Assembly: GCA_014526335.1 (NCBI GenBank)
Contig: JACTAT010000113.1
Location: forward strand, 483,858-547,857
DNA length: 64,000 nt
From: Chrysaora quinquecirrha
Lineage: Eukaryota > Cnidaria > Scyphozoa > Semaeostomeae > Pelagiidae
Direction: 5' to 3'
How positions within the stretch are numbered: the first letter of the stretch is position 1; each line of letters begins with the position of its first letter. The notes under the pieces are model-generated. The model saw only the letters and a list, made by a program, of their open reading frames with translations, was not told the DNA's origin and did no database searches. Of the stretch, positions 1 through 10,847 are shown one piece after another. A program made the translations under genes and the position numbers.

Positions 1-337
1 TGTGTGGACATATGATATGTCCAGAGGTCCAACATTTGGCAAAGGGTGTTGACAAGGAGAATCAGGGTGTGGTCATTAGAAAAAATGAGCATGTCAGGTT
101 TGGCTGGATGACTGGCAATGACCGACCCCCTTTTTATTCCAACCCCCCTAATTAGATCCTGACTGTATTTCCAAGCCCCCACCTATTCCAACCCCTAGCA
201 ATTAGCCACCTAAGAGTATAGGGGTGAGATGGCAGGATGAAACACCCCTGTTGTGCCCCTTCTAGAAGTTAAGAAAATCGGTCTCTGTTATGTTTTGTCA
301 ATTTGGATATATTTTTGTTATTTTTCTCTTGCTTTAG

Positions 338-2960
338 TACAATCTCAGATCCGAAAGCCCCTTGAAACTGACAGTCAAAGACAAAGATGATACCCTTGGT
401 CAGATCCAGATTCCATTAACAGATATCCCCCATGAGGAGCATACATTTAAATGGATTCCACTTGGCCCACACAGACGAAATTTACACCCATCTGGAGAAA
501 TATGTATTGACTGCTGGATAGTTGACTACAAAGATGGTGAAACACCAAAAAAAGACACAAATTTTCACAAGTTAAAGAACAAACTAAATCTTAAACCCAT
601 GATTTATGATGGAAAAAGAAAAGGCTCACTTCAGCTTGGTGCAACATCAATGAAAGGCTCTATTTCAGTAGAAAATCTCAGTGGACAATACAAATCTAAT
701 TCACTTCCAAAATCAAATGATTTTACTCTCTCATCTGCTCTTTCACGAGCTTCAAGTGTCTACTTTAACAAACCTGAACCAAGCCCTCCACGGCAAGAAT
801 CACCAAGTCAGAATAGTACTTTGCAAGTGACAGAGGAGCTTGCTGTGCCAGAAATCAAGTTGATTACCCCAATATCAGGGCCATCTTCAGGTGGGACATT
901 GGTTCAGGTAACTGGCAAAAACCTTGGTAAAAACAAAGACGATGTCATAGCTTTAACTGTTGCTGGAAGTGACTGTCTTTCAACTTTGGAATATCGATCT
1001 TCAAATAAACTTATGTGTACCACAACTCCTGGACAGGGGGTTGGTCCTGTATCCTTGACAACAGAAGCAGGGGGGTCATGTAGATCAAGAGTGGAGTTTG
1101 AATTTGAAGCTCTCAATGTTCAGGATAATGTTGATGGTTCATTATTGAAAACTACCCCTGATAAGAAACTGCTGGCTGTCAATACGGATAAGAAACCTCC
1201 AAATGGAAGGAGATTTTCTCTAAGTAAGTTTAATCTTTTTAATCAAGTATTTTCAGGTCAGAGTTTGTGAAATTAATTGACAACGTAGATGGGCATATAG
1301 AAATACGTGGATTCTTAGTACGCTAGATCTTTTTACAAGCAACCTTCTGTGAAATAATCCATGCACACCAACTAAGAAGCAAATCTCTCCAACTGATGTT
1401 TTTCTTCATAATGAACAAAGGTTGAGAATTTGAAGGCGCTGTGGCATCGTGGTGTATTCCAGCTGATTCGTGGTGTCAGAAGCTCAGTATGGCCAAGGTT
1501 CGAGCCCTGCCACGGTAGCGTCACAGCCAGGGTCGAAGTCTCGATTGATTCACGTACTACTGAGATCCTAGCGACTGGCGCTAAAAAACCATTTCACCTT
1601 CACCAGAAATAGTTCCTTAAAAAAATGTTATCTTCAACTTAAAGTAGCTGCTTCCTGCGAATGTTCATTGGTATCTGGTTTTTCTATAATTTTCAAGGGG
1701 GTGTGCAGTTCCTACAGGCTTTTTCTTCATAATCCCCATGACGATCCCGATCTTGGTCCAGATTAAAACAGATTGAAAGCGTTTCCGCCTGATAGCTGCT
1801 CTTCGGAAAATATTGCATTCGACAATATTTTGTCCAAAAAAAATTAATGCCTCATCTCGTTCGCTACAGGTAGTAAAATGCAAGAAAAACGAACCTCAAC
1901 GCAAGATTTGAAAAAAGAAGTTGATGAGCTTACTAATGAAGTCAAAGGTAACTTTATGCCTTTCGTTGATTTCTTTTTCAAGTACCGTAAAATCTCGCTG
2001 GGGGGTAGTTAGCCTTCTTTCATACGAGAGTATGCCCTCCCCCGAAAGGATATACCCTATCCTAGAAGAAATCGGGTAAAGTTTACCACCTCTCTTTCAT
2101 AAAGAGCCGGGAGTTGTTAAATGATTACCCTCTCTGGAGAAATCGTGCATGCTCCCTAGTTTTGAAACCCAGCTCTAAGACAAACCGAGTGAAAACGATA
2201 CCTTGTAAAACGGCACATCCTGGTCAAACAAATAAACTAAGTAACCCTTCTCTGCCCTCCCCCAAACGTAAAAGCTCTTTTTAACCCCCTAGTAAGTAAG
2301 TGAATTAAGTAAGGCCAGGTTTCCATTTCGGAACTGTCACAGCACCTGTGGGTATCGCATCAGCATCAGCGTACTCCAAGAATTTCTGGACATCCCTGCT
2401 AATTCTAACGTTTTTGCATCATTTTTCTCAATGCGACATTTTTTTGTTGTACATTCATTTGTGAAATTAGGAAATTCCCACACGTGTTCAATTTTTTCCT
2501 CTTGGGTTCTACAACTTCTGCCAGAGAATTAATATCGTTTGCTTTGTAATTTGCCTGAAATGTTCTTATTCTGTTCCTAATTCCTTGTTACTTGGACAGT
2601 TATATTTCTAATTGAATGTCTAGAGTGGTACTAGTTTTATGCAAAATGCAGCATTGTTGTCCATTTCTTTGTTCGCTTGCGTTTTACATTCAGTCTGACT
2701 GTCTTACTTTCATATAAAGCTGATTTTCTCAGGGCTTATGAAAAGGCCAGCCTCAGCTTGTTCTTAAATTGTTCTTAAAATCTGGAGCAAATCCATGTAT
2801 TTGGTGATTGGGGAAGCTTAATAATCAATTTGCCCCTCTATATTTTTTAACAGAACTTAAAACTGAGAATGCAGAGCTGAAGAGATATTTAGATAGACTA
2901 CTGCTTTACATTATGGAAAAATACCCTGAAGCGTTAGAATCTAGACGATTTAATAGGTGA
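338..2960 (+). CDS. Rab11 family-interacting protein with C2, IPT/TIG and FIP-RBD (5' end missing)
   Basis: Three exons join in phase: 338-1223, 1870-1947 and 2854-2960. The first follows a TTTAG acceptor and ends at GTAAGT; the second runs from ACAG to GTAACT; the third follows TTTTTTAACAG. The first exon starts inside a C2 domain (LTVKDKDDTLGQIQIPL, then WIPLGPHRR and GEICIDCWI). A low-complexity Ser-rich linker follows, then an IPT/TIG domain (about codons 170-250 of the exon) that resembles the Ral-binding TIG of exocyst Sec5/EXOC2 (ITPISGPSSGGT, VTGKNLGKNKDDVIALTV). The last two exons encode a coiled coil ending in ELKTENAELKRYLDRLL followed by YIMEKYPEAL, the signature of the Rab11-binding domain of FIP proteins. 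FIPs link Rab11/Arf GTPases on recycling endosomes to motors and tethers. The final codons (AATAGGTGAGT) are both a stop and a perfect splice-donor match, so a further exon is possible. Exons upstream of 338 are outside the window. A TIG in a FIP is unexpected to me. Confidence 0.8.
1432..1610 (+). mobile_element. tRNA-derived SINE, copy 1
   Basis: This copy lies in intron 1 of the Rab11-FIP gene. It has a tRNA-like head (GTGGCATCGTGGTGTA as box A region, box B GGTTCGAGCCC at 1498-1508). The body ends in GAGATCCTAGCGACTGGCGC and an A-rich/CATTTCACC tail. The same head and tail recur at 14681, 22479 (reverse) and 55841 (reverse). Confidence 0.75.
2290..2360. repeat. Dispersed repeat fragment shared with 22936-22998
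   Basis: The stretch around AAGTAAGGCCAGGTTTCC, continuing through CGGAACTGTCACAGCACCTGTG, reappears in reverse complement at 22936-22998. It is probably an unclassified old transposon fragment in the last intron of the FIP gene. Confidence 0.5.
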
Positions 2961-3084
2961 GTTAAATTTGCCTGCTGTAGATTGCACAATCATATGAACC
3001 AACTGAATATTATCAGTGAAAATCGGACTTAATATAATCGTGAATAGCGCTCTTGTCTATTTATACTCATATTTCATGTGAATA

Positions 3085-3660
3085 TTTAGGCACTGGCCGA
3101 AGGATCAAATATTGTTGATCAAACATTCGAGTTTTGTTTTCAAGCAATGTTTGACCGTTTGGCCACGTCACAAACATTGCTTGGCAAGCAGAATTTGTTT
3201 AACTTTAACTTAAACCAACGCTGGTATCAAGCAAAAAAGTTTTAGACGAGCAATGTTTTGTTTTGTGGCTGAACAATCAAACGTGTTTGACAAGCAAATT
3301 TCAAATGTTTGACAATGTTTGATCGTTTGGCCACGTCACAAACATTGCTTGTCAAGCAGAGTTTGTTTAATTTTAAAACCAATGCTGTTGTCAATCAAAA
3401 AGTTTTGGATGAGCAATGTTTTGTCTTGTAGCCAAACAACTTGTTTGACAAAAAATTTCATATTTCAAACTCTTGACAAGCAAATTTCAAATGTTTGACT
3501 ATTGACTATGGTTTGACAATGTTTGACCGTTTGGCAACGTCAAAAATTGCTTGGCAATCAGAATTCGCTTAGCTACAAATCCTATGCTTGTATCAATCAT
3601 TAATGTCTTTGATATGGCCGAAGGCTCGAACATTTGTTTGTTTGATAAGCAACAAGCTAT
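3085..3660. mobile_element. Cluster of palindromic MITEs of the TTTGACCGTTTGGCCA family
   Basis: Repeated and inverted copies of CAATGTTTGACCGTTTGGCCA and CAAACATTGCTTGKCAAGCA occupy this stretch. The left end reads TTAGGCACTGGCCGAAGGATC and the right end carries ATGGCCGAAGGCTC, so two or three copies appear to be nested or in tandem. The same family recurs at 16565-16796, 59826-60077, around 60860-61045, around 62105-62190 and from 63785. No coding sequence is seen. Confidence 0.7.
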
Positions 3661-4575
3661 TGTTGTAAACATTAATTTAACTGAAGTACATATTATAATA
3701 TCCTGTAAAATACAGTAACGTATTTGGTAATGTCATGAAAGTAATCATTTGCAATTTATCCCAAATTTATCAAACCAACCATCCAAAGAAAGCTTTGATA
3801 CATATCTTCTTGCTTCACTGGATCTGCGCTGACCGCGATTATCAAAACGAGACAAAGAATTGCCCTTCTCACGACGTCACAGAACGTTGACCAAATAAAG
3901 TCTTTCCACGTCAAAATTGAGGATGAAAATGATATTTGTTTTCGCTTGGAAAACCAAAATTAATATTGTACGTTGATATCGGTTGCACAGGATAAATAAT
4001 CAGTAGAGATAAAAAACCACTGGAAACAGCTTCTACGTGAATCACGTGGATCCAATGACCTAGAAACAACTAATCATCATAACTGGTAGACAGGAATTGC
4101 GTTGGAAAATTGACCTAGGAGAAATTAGCCTAGAATTTTATTGATACGAACCAATCACTGATTTAAAGAAAAATCTCAATGAAATGAAAACACCTGACAC
4201 CCTTTAGCAAAACGTATCCCCCGGGTTGTACCACAGTAAAGAAGTACCCTTAGAACTACTCCTTGGGTACCCCCTTATGTAGGCTGAGGAGCATGTGTCT
4301 CTCACATGGGTTGGTGTTTCTTAAAAAATGCCCTACAACCAGGTTTTATTGTGCCTAAAATACCTTGTCAGTGGGTATAGAATAAAGTTGTCTTAACTAT
4401 GATGCGAAGATGCATACTTAAATCATAAAATTTGATGGGTGTATGGTAAAACAATATCATTAAGCTGGGCTGCTTTGTAAAAAACTCAGGGGCACACCCT
4501 ATACATTCCAGGGTCAGGTACCCCAACCGGGGCAAGTACCCCCAAGAAGGGTTGTTCAGTCATTTTGGAATAGTA
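3661..4575. other. Intergenic stretch, nothing recognised
   Basis: No open frame, tRNA-like element or clear repeat pair was found here. It is AT-rich spacer between the palindromic repeat cluster and the next MITE. Confidence 0.5.
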
Positions 4576-4948
4576 TACACGTTTTTTTTTATAAGGAACA
4601 CCTTTATAAGGAACTCGAGGCTGAAAATTCCCAAAAAATTAAGGAACTTTAAGGAACTGTCGAGGCTCGGATGACAAACTAAGAAATTCTTTTTTAAAGA
4701 ACAAGACAGTTTGTACGAAAAAGGAGCAGAAGTACAATATATTTCCCATTGTTCTTTCCCAAAAAGCTCCATTTATACTTTAAGTTAGAAATAAAGAATA
4801 GTTTATATGAATTTGCTGTAAAAATTAGTACTTATACATATCCCACGACAAGGAACAGTATAAAGAACTTTCAGCCTCATTTTGTTGAAAAATTAAGGAA
4901 CTCCAGCCTCAACTCAGACCAAAGGTTCCTTATAAAAAAAAACGTGTA
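4576..4948. mobile_element. MITE with TACACGTTTTTTTTATAAGG ends
   Basis: The element starts TACACG plus a T-run plus ATAAGGAAC and ends GTTCCTTATA plus an A-run plus CGTGTA. Internal arms also mirror each other (AATTAAGGAACTTTAAGG against AAAATTAAGGAACTCC, GAGGCT against AGCCTC). It carries no ORF of its own. Related ends are seen at 20440-20808 and 48229-48710. Confidence 0.75.
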
Positions 4949-6179
4949 GTCAGCTTCCCAACAGTCTGCCCTTATCTTTGGCTTTGGTGCACCTGCACCC
5001 TTTTAAAGAGAATTGATTTCGCTTGGGAAAAGTGTGTAGAAGCCTATAAGGAAACTCTGTACATTTGTTTTGAAACTTTTTGTGTTTCCTTGTTTGGGAA
5101 ACACGAGTGAATAACTACAAACCTGATGCTCTGTTTATCACAAAAACGAGGGTTTTTTTCTATTTGGAGACAGGAGAACCACCTAGCAACAGAATTCCTT
5201 GAATTATTGAAGCGATGGAAGTAAACCAGGAATTTTCTTATTGTAAAAATGGAAAATATTTTGTTTTCAAAGGTTTCATAAGGTTTACTTCCGAACTTTC
5301 ATTTCACGGGAACCTTTGAACAAAAAAGCCCTATCAGAATTTTTAGTGACACGCTTCTTTAAATATCAATATCGATACGAGGCGCTGGTTTTCGGGGTTA
5401 TTTTCTCTGCTTTTTCCAAAGCATTTCACTGGCTAAAACGCTTTTATTAAAAGTAGTAAAGATAGGTTTTCTAGTACAGTACTAAGGGTGTACGAGACGA
5501 GATCTCAAAAGAGTGAATTGCCCTCTCTATGTCACCCCTTTGAAGGAGTGCATCGCCCCTCTCGGTTACCCCTTTGCTTCTCTAAAGCGAAAATCTTTTT
5601 CAAACTTGAAGGAAGCTTGCTATGAAATTAAGAATAATTCCATTGACCCCAAGCCACTGTTCCAGAATTTAAGTTCAAATAAATTAGCGACAAAATTTTG
5701 TCCAGAAAATTTGTTTGGGAATGCTTTGACTTGTTTGTACATTGCTGTGTTTCCGTGCTGCTAACTTGACTTTTTAAACAGTATAATTCACAGGAGGAAT
5801 ATCGTATCACTATGATTGTATTTTGAAAGTTATAAGACGCAAAAGGAAAAGTTATGAATGAGTGCATGCTTGAACTACGTGGCATTCGTAACCAGGTTTT
5901 GCGGTTGTAATCGTGTTGTTGTAATCGTGTTTTGAATGACGTGTAAATATGCGTCATCGATTATTATTAGAACAATTAATCGTTTAACAAATCACATGGC
6001 AACTAATCACGTGGTCAGCATAAATAATATATAATCGTCACGAGAAAACTCCTTCAGAAAGAGGATGTGAAGGAAGGCACGACAAGGGTGGAAGAAATCG
6101 GTAAGGTATTTATACTAGAGACTTCCTTGAAGAGTTTCAGATCTTGCTTAGTTGTTGGAGGAAATATCACAGCTAAGAA
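4949..6179. other. Spacer and presumed LARP6 promoter/5' leader
   Basis: No gene is seen. Around 5487-5560 there is a degenerate fragment of the hAT-type MITE described at 51549 (GTACGAGACGAGATCTC, AGTGAATTGCCC). The segment just before the LARP6 start (about 6000-6179) contains an AT-rich TATA-like stretch (AAATAATATATAATCG) and is the likely promoter and leader. That role is inferred from position only. Confidence 0.4.
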
Positions 6180-7678
6180 ATGGAGTCTGAAAACGTTATA
6201 GTTCCTATTGTGATTACATCTGAGAGTGAAGATACGACGACTTTGTCAGTTAGGCCCACTGATCATCAAAGAACGTCCTCGAGAAGCTCAGAAAGTTCTC
6301 CTTTTATGACGGATTCTGATGGCGATGATTTCTACGATGCTAAAGACATTGTTCAGAATGAAAATAGTGAAAATCCTAAAGAGAAAATAACGAGGAAGTC
6401 CAGCATGATCAAGTTGACAACAGAACTGAAGGAGAAAATAATTTCGCAGACGGAGTGGTTGTTCAGTGATGAAAATCTCCAAAAAGATGGATTTTTGTTG
6501 AAGCACGTGAAAAGAAACAAGGATGGATTTGTTAATTTGAAACTGTTATCTTCATTCAAGAAAATGCGTTCAGTTTGTAAAGATTATCGAGTAATTTGTG
6601 AAGCTTTGAAAGACTCGAAATTGTTGAAATTGAACGAAGAATGTACGAAAATTCAACGAAGATCGCCCTTGCCTGAAAAGCTTTTTGAGCAAGCTGCTGT
6701 GAGGTATGTTGTCGTTTCAAATATTAAAGCCGAAAATCCTTCAATGGATTTCTTTTCTGAAATGTTTTCCAACAGTGGGCAGATCGAAGGTGTGAGGATA
6801 ATTAGGCCGGGTAAAAAAGCACCAAGCGATCTGCAATCACACTTTGCTCACAACCCTGAACTTGTAAATGAAACTGTCGCAGTTGTCGAGTTCGAAACAG
6901 CTGAGCTCGCAAAGGAAATCGTCCAGGAAGGTCTCCCAAAGTCTGAGAAATATGGCGAGCCGAAGTTAAGTTTGTTACATCTTAGTGCAAAGCAGCTTTC
7001 GAAACGAACCAGACACCTTTCTGGCGGAAGCGAACCAAAGAGTGGCAGTGAGGACATCATGTCTGGCAAAGAAGAGGAAGTGAGAGTTCAAAAGGGCAAG
7101 AAAAGTGAAAGGAAGAAATTAAACAAAAAGGGAACCAGTAACCTGAAAGCACCAGAAAGCTGCCAAAGTTCATCAGATAATGATGCGAGCTACTCATCTT
7201 TCAGTAGTTACAGAAGAAGGTTCCACGATTCAAGCAACGCTCCCTCATCTGGCAACAGTCCACAGCAAAGTCCCAAAAATGCCAGAAAAGCCCAGAATAA
7301 TAATGGATTGCATAAGGGCACCCCTGAGAGCAGTCCTGGGTCTCCGAGGAAGCATCTAGACCAGAATCAAGGCAAGAAATTCAATGGAGGCAAGTTCACA
7401 CGGAACTGAAGCTGTCTCCTCTTGCAAAAGATGCCAGTCCCATGACAAGCCCTGAGATGAGACGCAGAAGTCCTCAGAGAAACGTCATCATTGAAACATC
7501 AAGTCTGCCAAACAGCCCTTGGATAACAAGAAGAAAAATCTATAATAAAGATCACAACGAAAATGTGGACCCTTTGAATGGCAAGCTCAATGCTTTTGGA
7601 CTTGTGAGACAGCCCAAAGGACCTGACGGCACAAGGGGTTTTGCTGCCCTATTGAACAGAATACCTATACATGCTTGA
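6180..7678 (+). CDS. LARP6: La-related protein 6 (LARP6)-like, with apparent frameshift near 7390
   Basis: A 409-codon frame (6180-7409) begins at an ATG after an acidic, Ser-rich N-terminus. It encodes a La motif at about residues 80-160 (TEWLFSDENLQKDGFLLKHV) and an RRM-like domain at about 170-250 (AVRYVVVSNIKAENPSMDF, VAVVEFETAELAKEI), then a basic Ser/Pro-rich tail. The first frame stops at 7409. The +2 frame is open from about 7390 through 7678 and carries the rest of the family C-terminus, including a SUZ-C motif (LVRQPKGPDGTRGFAAL). The two parts together match the usual LARP6 length of about 490-500 residues. LARP6 binds stem-loops in target mRNAs, for example collagen mRNAs in vertebrates, and controls their localisation and translation. 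The break is an indel, a sequencing error or, less likely, a tiny GC-AG intron (7390-7430, only 41 nt). The locus is otherwise intact and intronless. Confidence 0.85.
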
Positions 7679-9990
7679 CTGGGGGGTCTCTGTAAATTTT
7701 AGAAATTATTTAGTTGTATTTCTATCAGCTGTTTTATCAAACATATAATTTTAAAATTTAGTCTAAACTTTTTGAGTTTTAATACCAAGAAAGACAATGG
7801 TTATCCACTAAGGGATAGCATAATAAGTTATTGTAATTTATATAATTATTTATCTTAACTTTTATCATAGTTTGAAGGATTGGTTTATGCAAAATTAGCA
7901 AGCCTCATTTGCTTGAGTTTGAATTTTGTTTGGGTGTGATGTTTGCTAGTTGGACATCATGAAAACATTTTACATACATAGTTACCCAGTTAAGATGTTA
8001 GGTCTAGTATATTACAGTAGTATAAAACCCAAACTAATACCATTATATAAGGCAAACTTATTGGTTACATTAAAGCAATATTCAATGGTAGTATTTAACT
8101 CCCAAACGTTTTTATTTTTTACCAAAATTTTCCGTGTCTATGAGATATTCTAGCTAGGTTTTATAGTTATAAAGGGATCTGTAAAACAGTAAACAAAATA
8201 GATTATTAAGCTTTTTGAATTGTTTTCCTTTTTTATCAACTTTATTTCATTCTTTTTACTTTTCTTGTTATTCAGGCTTGTTTCTGTAAGTGTAAAAAAT
8301 TAAACTCCAGATTACTTATATGTAGTTCATCTAAGGGTCAGTAAATTAAAGTAAAAAGGTCAGTAAAAAGAAGTATAATAACCAAATGTTTATTAAAATT
8401 TTAGGTCAATATAACTCTATATTATTTCACTTTCTCCCTCCCCCTCTTCTCCTTTTTAGACCCCCTCGTCTCCAGTCTTGTAAATTACTTCCATAGAAAC
8501 GGCATAAAAAGACCACAGTGTAACAAAATCAACCCCCCTCCTACAGATGTACCTAAAATTCAAATGACCCCTTTGACATAGTTTCCGAGATGTTTTTTGC
8601 AATAGCAATTTTGCATCCTAAGGGATCTTAAGGCTAGAAGGTCTATGAAACTTTGTCTTTTAGAGATTTTCAATCATGTTGTTTTTGTACCAAATCCTCT
8701 GCCCTCCCAATTGTAAAGTTGCCTATAAATTACAGTAACCTAAATACTATATTTATCGTTTGTATCCTTATTCCCCTCTTTAGCATATATATTTATTACA
8801 TTATTATTATATTAAGGGTGAAAAGTTCTAATAATTTCAATTAAGTTTGGTCTTAACTATTACATAATTATTGTCATATAGGCTAGATGATGTATAAATT
8901 ATAGAGGAGGTTGAACTTGTGTGATGAAAATTTCAGTTTAGTAAAAGTTCGTGCTTTCATGGCCTATCAGGTTCTATCCTGTTACCTTCGGTCCCTTTCA
9001 ATCAAGCGTGCAAAAGGCGGCGAAAACAGATTTGTACTTTGCGCTGGCGTTTTCTCGAAAAAGCGAAATGCTGTCTGCTGCCGTAAAACAGGCTAGCAAC
9101 TAGCGGTGTCCTATAAACATGCAGAAATTAAATTTCCAAATTATATTTTTGAGATTAGGGATTTGTGCTAGCGTTTTTCTCCTAGTGAACTTTGGATGTC
9201 GTATAGCTACCGTAACAACATTGCATGCCATTAAATAGTTTAGCGACACTTTACGCTCATTTTGAATTGGGGTTGCGCGGTTTCGAGTAGCCTGTAGTCC
9301 GTTAGACGCTTGATTGGTATAAACGTTTTTCGAATCATATTTTCGAGATTGTTGAGCAGCAATCCGTCGGCCGCAACGCCGCAGCGGAACAAGCGATGCG
9401 GAGATCAGCGTCTTCGATCATTGAAAGCTAACAAACAAATCGAACAAGCCGAGGAGGCGCAGGGGAAACAGCTCAAAAATAACCCAACGTCATTAAATTT
9501 TTTTACTTCATTCTTCTCTCACTATCACATTAATTATTATTTATTTATAATATATAAAGTTTTACTTTATAATAATCATACAATTCACAGCTTTTTTACA
9601 TGAAGGTTTATGTATGTGATGCAAAGATACAGAATATTTTACACTTCTCTATTACGCTAAAATCTGTAATTGCACAAATTAAGTTTAGTTCAGAATAAAC
9701 TTTAAACGGAGAGTCTAAAATTCGGGGTTTAGTGAATAGCCAGCTATTCACCCCAAGAGACAATTTTGTGTCATAATTGCAGGAGGGCTAAGGGGGCGCC
9801 ATTGTTCTTATAGATAGCAGCAATGGCGGTTTGCAGGTGGCAAGGGGGCGAATGCCTCCCTAGAATCTGGGAGTCGGTAATCATGGGTGAAAAGGCGGCC
9901 GAAAATCGCTAATCACAATCAAAGTTACCAAATTTTGCTCATATTCAGTAAGATGCCCGTAATATTCGGGTGAAAACCGCCACTGAGAAG
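7679..9990. other. LARP6 3' region and gene-poor spacer
   Basis: AT-rich sequence with several AATAAA-like words (probable LARP6 3' UTR in the first few hundred bases). Short open frames here show no domain or codon signal. No repeat with clear ends was found, apart from a short palindrome at about 9727-9760 (GTGAATAGC / GCTATTCAC). Confidence 0.4.
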
Positions 9991-10293
9991 GAGGGTGCGT
10001 TCTTCTAGGACTTCTATTTGTTCTGAGTTCTGAAAAAGTAGAGACGGGAGGCTACCGATTCAAGACGCCAAAAAAGCACACTTTCTTCACTTAACAGAAG
10101 ACTTCAGAGAAGTTGATTTGGAAACAATTTCTTTGCGAAGTCTGCGAAATCTTCCAGCTCTGGAATCAGGAGAGTTTGGACCTCCAAAATCTCCGATTTT
10201 CCCGAGAGTTGTCCAAAATAACGGGCTTTCGCTCTCTAGAAAGTCTACAGAAACAACAAGATGCAGAAAAAGGTCCTAGAAGAACGCACCCTC
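9991..10293. mobile_element. Small inverted-repeat element (GAGGGTGCGTTCTTCTAGGA ends)
   Basis: The left end GAGGGTGCGTTCTTCTAGGA is mirrored at the right end by TCCTAGAAGAACGCACCCTC, giving terminal inverted repeats of about 20 bp or more around a 303-bp element. No coding capacity and no obvious target duplication. Confidence 0.7.
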
Positions 10294-10847
10294 AAAAACG
10301 AACTCGAAATTCGGGTTTCTTTAACTTCGAAAATTATGCGAAATTCTGCCTGCTATACTTACAGTCCTCAACTACTCATCATATTAAACACTACCAACTC
10401 AAATAATATGTTACATTTTAACATTAATGTACACTACAAATTACTAATTTCTGAAATCTATCTTACTTAATATTACCCTGGGTAACTTAGTCTGGCACCC
10501 AGGGTAACTTAATATCTAATTAAATGAATCCAGCATGCTAAAAGGGGTTAAAATCTAAGTAAAAATTGCTACATGAAATTTCAAGTTTTTAAATAAATTT
10601 GTGCATTTCTGAAAATTGTCAAGACGAAAAACGAAATAAAAATTTCTAAAGCAAAATTTTTCAAGTCATAAAGTCATGTATGTGTTAGAAATTTCAAAAA
10701 ATCACCTCAAAATTACTGATTAATAAAGTCTGTATGGTTTCAATTGAATTTTGTGTGCAGTGTAAATGTTTTTTTATTGTTTCAATCGTTAATTAATTTG
10801 TTAGATTGTGTTGAAAAACCTGCTTGTCATGGGTCCAAATTTTTCTT

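Noticed and set aside
1430..1612. 60-codon frame in the FIP intron
   Set aside because: Falls entirely within SINE copy 1.
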